The notes below the pieces were generated by a model. That model was given only the letters and a program-made list of their open reading frames with translations, did not search any database and was not told the origin of the DNA. The position numbers and the translations under genes were made by a program. From Leptolyngbyaceae cyanobacterium MO_188.B28 (GTDB taxonomy: Bacteria; Cyanobacteriota; Cyanobacteriia; Phormidesmidales; Phormidesmidaceae), in NCBI GenBank assembly GCA_030065175.1, contig JASJDH010000007.1:1-55801 (forward strand): 55,801 nt of DNA. Direction: 5' to 3'. Shown piece after piece: positions 9,814 through 18,945 of this stretch; positions within the stretch are counted from its first letter, which is position 1; the number at the start of each line of letters is the position of its first letter.

Positions 9814-11199
9814 ATGGGGTGGGGCAGGTTGCAACGGTGGTCGTATGTAGCGCTGGGATTGGGCATCGCCGCCTTATTGGGAGCCGGCGGACTCTCAATT
9901 CATAGCAGGGCAGGCTCCGCCTTTGAAGCCAGTGATCGAATTGCAGCTCTCCCCCAAGCACACTATCTTCCGGCCAATGCGGACACGGTTCATTGGGGCT
10001 ACTTCAGCCAATCGTTGGCTCCCAAATTGACCGTAGACTCGGGCGATATCATCACCGTCGAAACCCTTACCCACCATGCCAATGATGATGCTGAGCGTAT
10101 GGTAACGGGGGATCCCGGAGCTGAAAGCGTCTTCGCTTGGACGTCAGACGCCAAAGGGGTTGATCGTCGAGGGGCGGGCCCCATAGATGCGTCTGTTTTT
10201 GGGCGCGGGGCCGGAGAAGGCTTCGGGGTGCATATTCTGACCGGACCTATTTTCATTAATGGGGCAGAGCCGGGGGATGTGCTAGAAGTGCAAATTTTAG
10301 ATGTGGCCTTGCGCCCCAGCGGCAACCCTCAATATCGAGGCAAAACCTTCGGCAGCAACGCCGCTGCCTGGTGGGGCTACCACTACAATGACATGATTGA
10401 AGAGCCTAAACCCCGGGAAGTGATTACCATCTACGAGGTGGACGCCACGGGTGAAGAGAACTGGGCGAAAGCTGTCTACAATTATCGCTGGGTTCCCCAA
10501 ACGGATCCCTATGGTGTGATTCACAAGACCATTGACTATCCGGGTGTGCCTGTAGATCACAGCACCATCGACAAAAATTTTGAGGTGTTAGAAAACGTTC
10601 GAGTGCCAATTCGTCCTCACTTTGGGGTGATTGGTCTAGCGCCGAAGGAAGCAGACATTATTGATTCGATTCCCCCTGGCTACTTTGGCGGCAACATTGA
10701 CGACTGGCGCATCGGCAAAGGCGCAACCATGTATTACCCGGTGGCGGTTGAAGGCGGGCTGTTATCTTTGGGGGATCCCCACGCTGCCCAGGGCGATTCA
10801 GAACTAGCGGGCACCGCCATTGAAACCTCTTTGACGGGGGTGATTAAGGTGATTGTGCATAAACAGGCGGACCTAGCCGACACGATCCTTGAAGATCTGA
10901 ACTACCCGTTGTTGGAAACCAAAGATGAGTATGTTGTCCACGGCTTTAGCTATGCAAACTATTTAGCGGAGCTTGGCGACACCGCCCAACAGGATATTTA
11001 CAGCAAGTCTTCTGTGGATAGCGCAATGCGGGACGCCTTTCGCAAGATGCGTCATTTTTTGATAACGACTCAGGATCTGTCTGAGGATGAGGCGATTTCG
11101 CTGATGTCCGTGGCGGTGGATTTTGGCGTAACGCAGGTGGTGGATGGCAATTGGGGGGTACATGGGGTAATTGCCAAGAATGTTTTGCCAGAGAATTGA
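9814..11199 (+). CDS. Exported acetamidase/formamidase family protein
   Basis: 461 residues starting at ATG 9814, with a good ribosome site (GAAGGAG, 5-6 bases upstream). An N-terminal segment of about residues 8-35 (basic, then hydrophobic, then small residues) reads as a Sec signal peptide or anchor. The rest matches the FmdA/AmdA acetamidase-formamidase family over its length: an early HWGYF motif, ITVETLTHHAND, a GRGAGEGFGVHILTGPIFINGA-like region broken by glycine turns, HFGVIGLAP, and LSLGDPHAAQGDSE towards the C-terminus. That last block carries the conserved Asp-His-Gln-Glu residues. The family hydrolyses short amides to acid and ammonia. An exported member suggests the substrate is met outside the cytoplasm; the actual substrate is unknown. 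No obvious operon partner. Confidence 0.88.
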   Translation: MGWGRLQRWSYVALGLGIAALLGAGGLSIHSRAGSAFEASDRIAALPQAHYLPANADTVHWGYFSQSLAPKLTVDSGDIITVETLTHHANDDAERMVTGDPGAESVFAWTSDAKGVDRRGAGPIDASVFGRGAGEGFGVHILTGPIFINGAEPGDVLEVQILDVALRPSGNPQYRGKTFGSNAAAWWGYHYNDMIEEPKPREVITIYEVDATGEENWAKAVYNYRWVPQTDPYGVIHKTIDYPGVPVDHSTIDKNFEVLENVRVPIRPHFGVIGLAPKEADIIDSIPPGYFGGNIDDWRIGKGATMYYPVAVEGGLLSLGDPHAAQGDSELAGTAIETSLTGVIKVIVHKQADLADTILEDLNYPLLETKDEYVVHGFSYANYLAELGDTAQQDIYSKSSVDSAMRDAFRKMRHFLITTQDLSEDEAISLMSVAVDFGVTQVVDGNWGVHGVIAKNVLPEN

Positions 11200-11720
11200 T
11201 GAGTGGATGTTCAAAGTTGAAAGAAGGCGTCATCTGTTAGCTCGAAGGGGGGGACAGATTGACGGTTAAGCAGTCATGATAGACTCCGGGGAATTCATTG
11301 AACGGGATAGACCGAGCGCAGAGGGCGCTGAAGCGATCCTATAGAAATTCAATGATAGCGCTTACAAGATACGGCGATCGCTGATCGACAATTTGAAAGC
11401 CTGCGCTTCTGGGACTGCAACTTGCACAATTTTCATACTTCCTGGCCCCGGACCCCGTCGATAGTTTCCGAACCGAACTATTGGCCACCTGCAGACGGTC
11501 GGTCGCTGTTGACCATCAAGCGTGCGATTTTCTATGCGCCACAGTGCTAGAGCTTTACCATGAACAAAGATTTCCCTTCGTCCGCATGAAATTGTTATGA
11601 CTATTGCTACTTATGTTAATCAAAATCTGTCTGTAAGTTTAAATCATAATAATGCTCAAATAATCGTGCAATCTGGTTTGGAACAACGCGAGTTAGAGAT
11701 AGCTCTGAATATGAATCACA
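11200..11720. other. 520-bp gap with possible decayed coding sequence, no confident gene
   Basis: No convincing intact gene. On the plus strand, about 11400-11596 reads as roughly 65 codon-like residues (segments such as FRTELLATC and HQACDFLC) without a start and with a probable frame change near 11400. This could be a remnant, but I do not recognise the family. A 52-codon ATG frame at 11597-11755 overlaps the end of the DUF819 gene in antisense; it is AT-rich and has no ribosome site. Treat both as unproven. Confidence 0.35.
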
Positions 11721-12875
11721 TTAGCGCAACCAATTTGCTAGAGCTACGCCAATAAAAGTGGCAATTGCATACCCCAGAGTTCCGCACAAAATTGCTGGCG
11801 TGACTAATCTATCCCATCCTTTCGCCTTCGCCATTGCAGCTGCAGTCGTGGGACCTCCCATATTCGCGTTGGAAGCAATCATTAACTCGGCTAAATCTAG
11901 ACGCAATAGCAACCCCGACAACAATAACACCGCCAAATGAACAGTCAAAATTAATGCGGCTAAAACGAATAAAATGGGACTTACTTGTAGAACTTTAGGA
12001 ATATTAGCGCTAGCTCCAATGACGCCAAAAAATACTTGCATTAATAGAGTCCCAATTTTATCCGCTACTGTTAGTTGACTGAAGTAATGGGGAAACCCTG
12101 TCGCCAGACCCACAATTAATACGGTGGACACTAAAATTGCCGCTTTGGGCCAGCCAAATAAACTAGAAATTGCAACGCCAGCTGCACAGACAATGGCGCT
12201 AATAGCCAATGCTTGACTGATATTCATCAAATCCAGTTCTGGTTTTTCCTGGGAATTCTGGGCGCTAATCTTGTTGGCAATATTAGGATTTTGAGTCGAT
12301 TTTCGGCTAGAGAAAAACTTTTGGATCCAGTTTATTGACGGTAAGGCAAATAGAATTAGGAAGAATACAGTCATCACTAAGTTATCGGCTGCCGTTCCCG
12401 CCGCCAACAAATCTCCCGAATCTAAATCTAGCTCCAAAGTTTTAGCGGTTGCAAAAAAGTTAACCGAACCGCCAATATAGGTGGCGCAGAAAACCCCTGC
12501 CAACTTCCAAGCAGATTCCCCTAAAGGAAGCAAGAAATAAGCCAAAACTGTCCCTAATACTGTTCCCACCGCACCGAACGCATAGGCCACCAGGGTAGGC
12601 CCCGATTCCCTGAGAATTCGGGATAAATCAGCCCGGAATAAGAGGAGAGGAACCGAAAAAGGAACTAGATAGGACCAAACAACGCTGTAGGTGGGGGAAT
12701 CGATAGGGATAATCTGCAGATTTGACAGGAGAAATGTCACCAACATGGTAATCACAGCGCCAGATAACTTAGCGCCCCATTTTGTCTTTTCTCCCCAAAT
12801 GCCAATCGTTGCGGCTGAGAGCAAAATAGCCCAGATAGCAAAACCTTGATCAGGATGAATCAGGGAATTAGCCAT
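11721..12875 (-). CDS. DUF819 family multi-pass membrane protein
   Basis: 384 residues, strongly hydrophobic, with about ten predicted membrane segments. It has features of the DUF819 (YjcL-like) family: an early IWGEKTKWGAKLSG loop, a GGSVNFFA motif, an acidic stretch LELDLDSGDLLAAGTAADN, and a C-terminal ASNANMGGPTTAAAMAKAKGW motif with small and polar residues in helices. The symmetry of these two motifs resembles secondary transporters, but no substrate has been established for the family, so I make no functional claim. Start ATG at 12875; no ribosome site is visible. The gene stands alone on the minus strand. Confidence 0.85.
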   Translation of the reverse strand: MANSLIHPDQGFAIWAILLSAATIGIWGEKTKWGAKLSGAVITMLVTFLLSNLQIIPIDSPTYSVVWSYLVPFSVPLLLFRADLSRILRESGPTLVAYAFGAVGTVLGTVLAYFLLPLGESAWKLAGVFCATYIGGSVNFFATAKTLELDLDSGDLLAAGTAADNLVMTVFFLILFALPSINWIQKFFSSRKSTQNPNIANKISAQNSQEKPELDLMNISQALAISAIVCAAGVAISSLFGWPKAAILVSTVLIVGLATGFPHYFSQLTVADKIGTLLMQVFFGVIGASANIPKVLQVSPILFVLAALILTVHLAVLLLSGLLLRLDLAELMIASNANMGGPTTAAAMAKAKGWDRLVTPAILCGTLGYAIATFIGVALANWLR

Positions 12876-12986
12876 GATGAATGATTATAGCGATAGGGTC
12901 TGTTTGGAACTAACCGATCGCCGTTAACGTATACAGTACTTAGAAACTCTTCAGCGCAGCTTTAGCGATCGCGCCCTCACTGTACA

Positions 12987-13017
12987 TTTCAATGAATCAA
13001 CAATCAATTCATTGAAA
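12987..13017. repeat. Perfect inverted repeat, 11-bp arms
   Basis: Arms TTTCAATGAAT (12987-12997) and ATTCATTGAAA (13007-13017) match perfectly around a 9-base loop. It sits between the stop of the SGNH hydrolase gene and the start of the DUF819 gene, both on the minus strand. It has no T-run, so it is a weak terminator candidate; an operator for the DUF819 gene is the alternative. Confidence 0.6.
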
Positions 13018-13128
13018 CAACAATCAACCTTAAACGATTCTCTGGCGAATTCTAGTTTTCCCTTTGACCTTTACGTTAGGGATAGCAAGCATTTAAGCCA
13101 TTACCCGACCCGTGGAAGTCAGGCCAAA

Positions 13129-13743
13129 TTATCGGGAAAACCAAGTTTTCCAAGTAGGCCAATTGAGAATGAGCTGCGCCAATTCTGCGTAGCCGCCTGC
13201 GCCGGGATGAGCGCCATCCCCCGCAGCAGCCTCCTTCATCCAGACGGGCGATTTCACCAACGACTCATACACGCTTAAATACGACACATCTAACTCAGCA
13301 CAAAGCACCGCATACTGTTCAGAGAGCTGGGCGATGCGTTGATTTTGGTCGGCGTCTGCGATCGCAGGCGGCCCGATCATCAAAACCGGATACTGTTGTT
13401 TCGCCTCACACAGTATCCGTCGAGCGCAGGCTATAGACGCTTCAAAATCAACTCTGAGCTTGCCCTCTTCCAAGGTAGTGTCATTCACGCCGAAAGAGAA
13501 AACCAACCGGCGATCGCACCCTTCAGGCAACCTACAGGTTACCTCTTGCAACCATCGCTGCTCAATCTGCAAACTGGTTTCCCGCCGCACCCCCAAGTTG
13601 TAAACCGTCAAATCCCATCCTTCCCGCTTCAGGGCTTGCCCCACCCGCCCCACCCATCCGAGACAATCGGGATCCCCAGTCCCATTCACCATGGAATCGC
13701 CAATAAAACAAATTCGAATGTCACATGGAAAGCGATCGCCCAC
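13129..13743 (-). CDS. SGNH/GDSL-type hydrolase
   Basis: 204 residues from a GTG start at 13743, with GAGG six bases upstream; the start lies just after the stop codon of the Uma2 remnant. The SGNH blocks are visible: GDSMVNG near residues 15-21 (nucleophile Ser17), a conserved Gly in the YNLGVRRET region, FGVND (block III Asn), and GDGAHPGAGGY near the C-terminus with the catalytic Asp/His pair. No signal peptide, so probably cytosolic. The family covers esterases, lipases and thioesterases; the substrate cannot be deduced. It may be read from the transcript of the broken Uma2 gene upstream, since the two abut. Confidence 0.88.
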   Translation of the reverse strand: MGDRFPCDIRICFIGDSMVNGTGDPDCLGWVGRVGQALKREGWDLTVYNLGVRRETSLQIEQRWLQEVTCRLPEGCDRRLVFSFGVNDTTLEEGKLRVDFEASIACARRILCEAKQQYPVLMIGPPAIADADQNQRIAQLSEQYAVLCAELDVSYLSVYESLVKSPVWMKEAAAGDGAHPGAGGYAELAQLILNWPTWKTWFSR

Positions 13744-13746
13744 ATT

Positions 13747-13941
13747 TTACCTCTGTAGAGAAGCAAATACTTCAGCAGCAGTCAAACTCAGCGGCCCTAA
13801 CTGAGATGACCGAAGACTTTCTTCTCCACTATACGTTGCAAGATCAGCATAGGCCCCCTCTAACAGATTATCTGTCCCATCGTCATAGGACAGATACTCC
13901 TCAAAACTTTGAAACCGTTGTTTAAGCTGAACCATATGCAT
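13747..13941 (-). pseudogene. Internally deleted Uma2-family (PD-(D/E)XK) remnant
   Basis: A 64-codon frame whose first half (QRFQSFEEYLSYDDGTDN) matches the usual N-terminus of cyanobacterial Uma2 proteins. Its second half (ATYSGEESLRSS...LSLTAAEVF) matches their usual C-terminus. Uma2 proteins are about 190 residues, so the central nuclease-fold region with the catalytic acids and lysine appears to have been lost by an in-frame deletion of roughly 120 codons at about 13880. The reading frame and its translational link to the SGNH gene remain intact. It could still make a small peptide but cannot be a nuclease. Confidence 0.7.
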
Positions 13942-14041
13942 TAGTGGATGAAGAGCGATTCTTCAGAGGAGATGTTGTATGAGTACTACTAAACTCTCTT
14001 TCATTCTAATAGGCTCCATTGCTTCTTAACGGAGCCGCCAA

Positions 14042-14075
14042 CAAAAAAAGAGGGGGCAGAAAAACTGCCCCCTCG
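14042..14075 (-). terminator. Intrinsic terminator of the rbcLXS cluster
   Basis: A perfect 10-bp stem (GAGGGGGCAG with CTGCCCCCTC, 14050-14074) around a 5-base loop. On the minus strand it is followed by seven T residues (A-run at 14043-14049). It lies about 35 bp past the rbcS stop, exactly where transcription of rbcL-rbcX-rbcS should end. Confidence 0.93.
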
Positions 14076-14109
14076 CCATTAAGACATTAAGTTAGTGTCC
14101 AAACAGAAT

Positions 14110-14451
14110 TTAGTACCGGTAGCCGCCAGAACCAGGCTTGTGGACGATGAAGCTAAGGATTTGGCACTGCTTCACGTTGTCAAATCCAACCACACGGACG
14201 AAGCAGTTTCCATATTCAGACCGGCAAGCTTGCACCTCATCCAACACCTCGCGAGTAGAGGTAGCGTTGAACAAAGGCAGCTTCCACATGGTCCAGTAGT
14301 AAACTTCAGGATCAGAAGTTTCGTTAAATTCAACTGCAGGGATATAGCCCATCTTCAGGATGAACTGGATCTGACGCTCAATCTGAGCATCAGTCAGGGG
14401 GGGAAGATAGGAGAGAGTTTCGTAACGACGCTCTTTGGGAAGAGTTTTCAT
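14110..14451 (-). CDS. rbcS: RuBisCO small subunit
   Basis: 113 residues from ATG 14451, chosen because GAGG stands about 6 bases upstream; an upstream in-frame start at 14490 adds a non-homologous 13-residue extension. It begins [19 protein letters not shown], carries the conserved PAVEF and YYWTMWKLP motifs, and ends with [10 protein letters not shown]. The length is normal for cyanobacterial small subunits. It caps the octamer of large subunits in the L8S8 enzyme that fixes CO2 inside carboxysomes. It is the last gene of the rbcL-rbcX-rbcS unit, 104 bp after rbcX and just before a strong terminator. Confidence 0.98.
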   Translation of the reverse strand: MKTLPKERRYETLSYLPPLTDAQIERQIQFILKMGYIPAVEFNETSDPEVYYWTMWKLPLFNATSTREVLDEVQACRSEYGNCFVRVVGFDNVKQCQILSFIVHKPGSGGYRY

Positions 14452-14555
14452 AATTTCCTCGTAAGCTTGACAGATATTGAGTGCTAGCAATTATTAACCA
14501 GTGAAGGATTCGCAGTCTTCAAGAACTACGATGCATTCCTGACCGCTAGCGTGAG

Positions 14556-14978
14556 CTAATTAGACAAGTTGTCCAAGTTGGGTTCTGTCCCAGAGTCCGA
14601 ATCATCCTCCGATTCTCGAGCAAGCTGAGAATCAGACAGACTCAATTGGGTAATGCGTTCGAGATGTTGGCGGCGATGTTCCATGTTGGCCTGTTGAATA
14701 CCGGTGCACACCATTTCAGGCAAGAACTCGGCGACCTCATCGGCAATGTGCTGACGCACAGTCATAATCCGATAGGCCAAATCGGGCCTTTCCCGCAAGA
14801 GCGCTTGCACATAGGCTTCGCCGTCTTGAATATTCGCTCTAGACGAAAACGCGTTAAGCCAATACGCTTGGGGCGGATCCATTTCTCTCAACTGGCCGAG
14901 AACCGTCTGCAATGCCTGATAAGTCAGATAGCTTGACAGAACCTGGGCGGTATCTTTAGCAATTCGCTTTAAGTCCAT
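14556..14978 (-). CDS. rbcX: RuBisCO assembly chaperone RbcX
   Basis: 140 residues from ATG 14978. The start is MDLKRIAKDTA, followed by the helical core with YLTYQAL and the NAFSSR..IQDGE segment, and an acidic, serine-rich tail of about 25 residues typical of cyanobacterial RbcX. The dimer clamps the C-terminal tail of newly folded RbcL (the EIKFEF-type motif, present in the RbcL encoded upstream) and promotes formation of the L8 core before RbcS binds. Its place between rbcL and rbcS is the classic cyanobacterial arrangement. It lies 234 bp after rbcL. Confidence 0.97.
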   Translation of the reverse strand: MDLKRIAKDTAQVLSSYLTYQALQTVLGQLREMDPPQAYWLNAFSSRANIQDGEAYVQALLRERPDLAYRIMTVRQHIADEVAEFLPEMVCTGIQQANMEHRRQHLERITQLSLSDSQLARESEDDSDSGTEPNLDNLSN

Positions 14979-15212
14979 CGACCTAGGGAGAAAAAACTAG
15001 ATTCGCATCAACTTCCTGCTGAAACACGCCAGACTAAGCAGGTTAGGGAAATTAAACACTAATCTAGTTAATGGTTTAGCGCCATAAGCTTGAGGGGTTG
15101 AAAAAAATTCCAATCCCGCCCTAGCAACGCCCCACTTAGCCCGATGTCAGCCGCCCGGACAGTGTCGAAACCTGACCTAAACCAGGCGACTGACCGCGAT
15201 CGCCGCCTTGGA

Positions 15213-16643
15213 TTAGACGGTATCCATTGCCTCGAACTCAAACTTGATCTCCTTCCAAAGTTCACAAGCTGTCGCCAACTCAGGAGACCACTTGCACGCC
15301 TCTTTAATGATGTCAGCGCCTTCACGAGCCAAGTTGCGGCCTTCGTTACGAGCTTGGACACAAGCTTCGAGAGCAACCCGGTTAGCCGTTGCGCCAGGTG
15401 CGTTACCCCAGGGGTGACCCAAGGTGCCGCCGCCAAACTGGAGAACGGAATCATCGCCGAAGATTTCAACCAGCGCAGGCATATGCCAAACGTGGATACC
15501 GCCGGAAGCAACCGCCATCACGCCGCCCATAGAAGCCCAGTCTTGAGTGAAATAGATACCGCGAGACTTGTCTTGCTCAACATAGTTCTCACGCAGTAGG
15601 TCTACAAAGCCCATGGTGATGCCGCGCTCACCTTCCAGCTTACCGACAACGGTTCCAGTGTGAATGTGGTCTCCGCCAGACATACGGAGGCACTTAGCCA
15701 ACACGCGGAAGTGCATACCGTGGTTCTTCTGACGGTCGATCACCGCGTGCATAGCCCGGTGGATATGGAGTAACACACCGTTGTCGCGGCACCAGTGAGC
15801 CAGAGTAGTGTTGGCGGTGAAACCAGCGGTGAGGAAGTCATGCATGATGATGGGCATTTCGAGTTCTTTAGCGAACTCAGCCCGCTTTAGCATTTCCTCG
15901 CAAGTCGCAGCGGTACAGTTGAGGTAGTGCCCCTTAATTTCGCCGGTTTCAGCTTGAGCCTTATGGATCGCATCGGCGACAAACAGGAAGCGATCGCGCC
16001 AACGCTGGAAAGGCTGGGAGTTAATATTTTCGTCGTCTTTGGTGAAGTCAAGACCGCCGCGCAAGCACTCATACACAGCACGACCGTAGTTCTTCGCCGA
16101 CAAACCTAACTTAGGCTTAATGGTGCAGCCCAAGAGGGGACGACCATACTTATTAATCTTGTCGCGCTCAACCTGGATACCGTGGGGAGGACCCTGGAAT
16201 GTCTTCAGGTAAGCGACGGGAATGCGCAAATCTTCCAAACGCAGTGCGCGCAACGCTTTGAAACCAAACACGTTCCCCACGATGGAGGTCAACATGTTGG
16301 TGACCGACCCTTCCTCGAACAAATCTAGCGGATAGGCGACGTAGGCAATGTACTGGTTGTCTTCATTGCGAACGGGCTCAATATCGTAGCAACGGCCCTT
16401 GTACCGATCCAAATCAGTCAACAGGTCAGTCCACACCGTGGTCCAAGTACCGGTTGAGGATTCAGCCGCAACCGCTGCGCCTGCTTCTTCTGGAGGAACG
16501 CCCGGCTGAGGAGTCATCCGGAACGCCGCCAAAATATCAGTATCTTTAGGTGTGTAATCCGGGGTGTAATACGTTAGTTTGTAGTCCTTAACCCCGGCCT
16601 GGTATCCAGACTTTGACTGAGTTGCTGTCTGAGAGTAAGACAT
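15213..16643 (-). CDS. rbcL: RuBisCO large subunit, form IB
   Basis: 476 residues from ATG 16643 (MSYSQTATQ), with GGGAG directly upstream; a longer in-frame start at 16664 is not supported. Active-site landmarks are all present: KLTYYTPDY, the loop with [16 protein letters not shown] (catalytic Lys), [11 protein letters not shown] (the carbamylated Lys with the metal-binding Asp and Glu), HIHRAMHA, and loop 6 in GKLEGER. The C-terminus has [12 protein letters not shown], which includes the RbcX recognition motif. The enzyme carboxylates ribulose-1,5-bisphosphate in the Calvin cycle. It is the first gene of rbcLXS; about 720 bp of non-coding DNA precede it and hold a palindrome described separately. 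Confidence 0.99.
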   Translation of the reverse strand: MSYSQTATQSKSGYQAGVKDYKLTYYTPDYTPKDTDILAAFRMTPQPGVPPEEAGAAVAAESSTGTWTTVWTDLLTDLDRYKGRCYDIEPVRNEDNQYIAYVAYPLDLFEEGSVTNMLTSIVGNVFGFKALRALRLEDLRIPVAYLKTFQGPPHGIQVERDKINKYGRPLLGCTIKPKLGLSAKNYGRAVYECLRGGLDFTKDDENINSQPFQRWRDRFLFVADAIHKAQAETGEIKGHYLNCTAATCEEMLKRAEFAKELEMPIIMHDFLTAGFTANTTLAHWCRDNGVLLHIHRAMHAVIDRQKNHGMHFRVLAKCLRMSGGDHIHTGTVVGKLEGERGITMGFVDLLRENYVEQDKSRGIYFTQDWASMGGVMAVASGGIHVWHMPALVEIFGDDSVLQFGGGTLGHPWGNAPGATANRVALEACVQARNEGRNLAREGADIIKEACKWSPELATACELWKEIKFEFEAMDTV

Positions 16644-17295
16644 ATCTCCCTTCCTGTGAATCACGCTAAAGCTTGTACGAACTCACGCCACATTGCCCAG
16701 GAAGCACTAGCAGCCAAACAGGCAAAGCTTCCGAGCAATGTTCGGTTAGAGTTCGGAATAACATTTATTGGGTAGCGCCAGCCGGAGCAAAACCTTAAAC
16801 TGGCTACCGCATCACGCATTTGGGGTATCGTGTTTTACCCTATGCCTAAGCATACTATCAGCGATCCAATAAGTTTGATTTTGGAAGAACTGTTTAGATT
16901 CATAACTAAAAGTTATGAACACGAATAACGATGAATTTCACTTCTTCTCGTTATGTAACTAGGGAGGGTTAATAAGTCCCCTAAGCTGATATAGAGACAA
17001 GTCAATACAACATTTGGGGCGATCGTTGGGGGTTAGAAACCATCTGGGGAACGGAAAATTAGAAAACAGAATCCGGAAAAGGCCAAGAAAACGAGGAGAC
17101 TGGCATTAGAACATCGCTGCATTCTGCTGCCTACATTCCTTATATTCCATATATTCATTACTGAATAATATTTATCCCCAAATTTTTAGAAATCCGACTC
17201 CTGACTGCTAGGAATGGGGGGATGGGCTGTTTTTATCTAGCGCCGCCTAGCTAACCTGAAAATTGCAGTTGGGAGCCGCCGATAAGAGAAATTCA
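16644..17295. promoter_or_regulatory. Long regulatory gap between rbcL and the propeller gene
   Basis: About 650 bp without a coding frame, lying between two divergent genes. It holds the rbcL leader, the 16899-16919 palindrome and AT-rich tracts (for example around 17140-17190). A long untranslated leader is common for cyanobacterial rbcL, but no single -10 box for rbcL stands out clearly enough to call. Confidence 0.6.
16899..16919. promoter_or_regulatory. Perfect palindrome upstream of rbcL, candidate LysR-type operator
   Basis: TTCATAAC (16899-16906), a 5-base centre, and GTTATGAA (16912-16919) form a perfect 21-bp palindrome about 256-276 bp upstream of the rbcL start. The ATAAC-N5-GTTAT core has the geometry of LysR-type sites; rbc operons are controlled by such regulators (RbcR/CbbR, CmpR) in autotrophs. 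Assignment to RbcR is inference. Confidence 0.5.
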
Positions 17296-17324
17296 TTGAC
17301 AACTGGCGATGGGAGCGCTATTAA
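17296..17324 (+). promoter_or_regulatory. Sigma-70-type promoter for the propeller-protein gene
   Basis: TTGACA at 17296-17301, a 17-bp spacer, and TATTAA at 17319-17324, about 40 bp before the GTG start at 17364. This is near-consensus for both hexamers and the spacing. Confidence 0.7.
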
Positions 17325-17363
17325 GTCAACATCTCATTGCACGTATATTGAGGTGGGGGAGTT

Positions 17364-18512
17364 GTGGCCCGCTTTTTTAGAACCATCGGCTTATTATTTA
17401 GCGCTTCATTTCTATGGATAGGAATTTCCCAGTTCGGGCGTCATTCATCTCGCGCCCTCAATGAGTCAGTTTCTGACCAAGAACGGCGGACTCAGCCAAC
17501 GGCCTTAGGCCCCCTGGCCCAACAGATCAGAGATTCGCCAGAAAATGCGCCGGTCTACGAACTCACTGCGCCGCCGCCCAGGATCGACCCATTGCCAGCT
17601 GATCGGCGAATTGAGCAGGGAACGCCGGCCCCTAGCTACCGGGTGCGGGCCTTGCAACAAGACTATACCGGCAGCCTTTGGGTGGGCTCCCGGCAAGGAT
17701 TAGCGCGGATCGACCCCAACACTGGCCGAATCCAGGCGCGAGTCGATATGCCGAACAGAATTATCGAGGCCATGGCCCAAGATCGAGTCGGTAGGATTTG
17801 GCTGGGCACCTATGAGGGCCTGGTCCGGGTCGACCCACGAAGTGATGAAGTGACTGCCCAAAACTTCTTCTTGCCCTCAAATCGGATATTATCCCTGCTG
17901 ATTGATACCCGAGGGTTCCTATGGGTCGGCACCGATCGCGGTCTGGCCATGGTGAGTCCTGACCAAGGGTTGTTAATGACCACCGTTCAATTCATTCAAG
18001 GGGTCAGCGCCAACTCCATGACGCTGGACTCGGAGGGTCAGCTTTGGGTTGGCACATTGGAGGGACTGGTGCGAGTGGACACCGCCAGCGCCTTTCCCTT
18101 GAATCGAGTCGCCAATTTACCAGGCCAGGTGGTGCAGGCCTTAACATTGGGGCCCCATGGACAATTGTGGGTCGGGACGCCGGATGGATTACTGGTGGTT
18201 GATAGCCGCACTGGGCAGCTACTCCGCACGGTCACAACGATGCGGGGGCGTGATGTTACCGCACTGGGCTTTGACCCCACCAATAGTCTTTGGGTCGGTA
18301 CGCAAGCAGGTCTGCTCAAACTCAATCCCTACAACGGAGCCATTATTGGCGAGGTGCCCAACCTGCCATCTGGACGCATCCTCGCTCTTTCCCCCAATAC
18401 CGGCAATAAGGTCTGGGTCGGCACCAGCGAAGGGCTGGCTTGGGTCAGTATGACCACCGGGCGAGGCTCGCCCCACGGCGCTTTCGTCAGTCCGTTGGGC
18501 GTCAGACGATGA
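17364..18512 (+). CDS. Exported seven-repeat two-component-type propeller protein
   Basis: 382 residues from a GTG start with GGGGGAG upstream. Residues about 5-25 form a signal peptide (basic start, then LLFSASFLWIGI). After a Pro-rich linker, about residues 95-375 hold seven repeats of the Reg_prop type, each centred on LWVGT..GL..(V/I/L)(D/N), for example LWVGSRQGLARID, LWVGTDRGLAMV and VWVGTSEGLAWV. Seven such units should close one beta-propeller. Reg_prop propellers usually form the periplasmic sensor of hybrid kinases; here there is no membrane anchor, kinase or receiver after the propeller, so this is a stand-alone secreted or periplasmic version. It has its own promoter and terminator, so it is monocistronic. 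Confidence 0.85.
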   Translation: MARFFRTIGLLFSASFLWIGISQFGRHSSRALNESVSDQERRTQPTALGPLAQQIRDSPENAPVYELTAPPPRIDPLPADRRIEQGTPAPSYRVRALQQDYTGSLWVGSRQGLARIDPNTGRIQARVDMPNRIIEAMAQDRVGRIWLGTYEGLVRVDPRSDEVTAQNFFLPSNRILSLLIDTRGFLWVGTDRGLAMVSPDQGLLMTTVQFIQGVSANSMTLDSEGQLWVGTLEGLVRVDTASAFPLNRVANLPGQVVQALTLGPHGQLWVGTPDGLLVVDSRTGQLLRTVTTMRGRDVTALGFDPTNSLWVGTQAGLLKLNPYNGAIIGEVPNLPSGRILALSPNTGNKVWVGTSEGLAWVSMTTGRGSPHGAFVSPLGVRR

Positions 18513-18945
18513 GGCGATCGGAAAATAATTTCGGCTTTTTCCGGATGCGCCCCTCCCTATGACGAAAGGTGTAGTGGTAGATGCACCCTGATTGATAGCT
18601 CCTGAGATACCTGGAGGGATCTCAGGGGTTTTTTTTGCCAAAAATCTGGATGTTCTAAATAGGGATCCATGCCAGGAAAGGGGGAGGGCATAGCAGCAAA
18701 CCATAGTGAAGGGAATACCCAAATTTTAGATCAACCGTTATCGGCCATGGTTTATCCATTGGGCATACTAGGTCGGCAAGATTTTAATCTGGTTTTAACC
18801 TAATGGTCAGAGGAGATTCAGCCCCCTAATCCATACTGATAATCGTTAGGAAAATTTCTGTTACAACTAACCCGACCTGGATTTTTCCCGAAGGGATAAG
18901 TTTTTATCTTTGCCTAACCCTTTAGATCTCCTTGTAGTTGAAATC
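18513..18945. other. Intergenic region between propeller and receiver genes
   Basis: About 430 bp. Apart from the terminator at 18601-18636, I see no gene or clear promoter here. The start of the receiver gene could be preceded by a promoter in the AT-rich 18770-18900 stretch, but no convincing hexamer pair was found. Confidence 0.5.
18601..18636 (+). terminator. Intrinsic terminator after the propeller gene
   Basis: An 8-bp stem (CCTGAGAT with ATCTCAGG, 18601-18626) around a 10-base loop, followed by GG and eight T residues (18629-18636). It lies about 90 bp past the stop of the propeller gene on the same strand. Confidence 0.9.

Noticed and set aside
11597-11755. 52-codon plus-strand ORF
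   Set aside because: Overlaps the 3' end of the DUF819 gene in antisense, lacks a ribosome site and matches nothing known; kept only as a remark on the gap.
15144-15599. Open frame of 151 codons antisense to rbcL
   Set aside because: Shadow of the GC-rich, highly biased rbcL codons; no ribosome site or family features.
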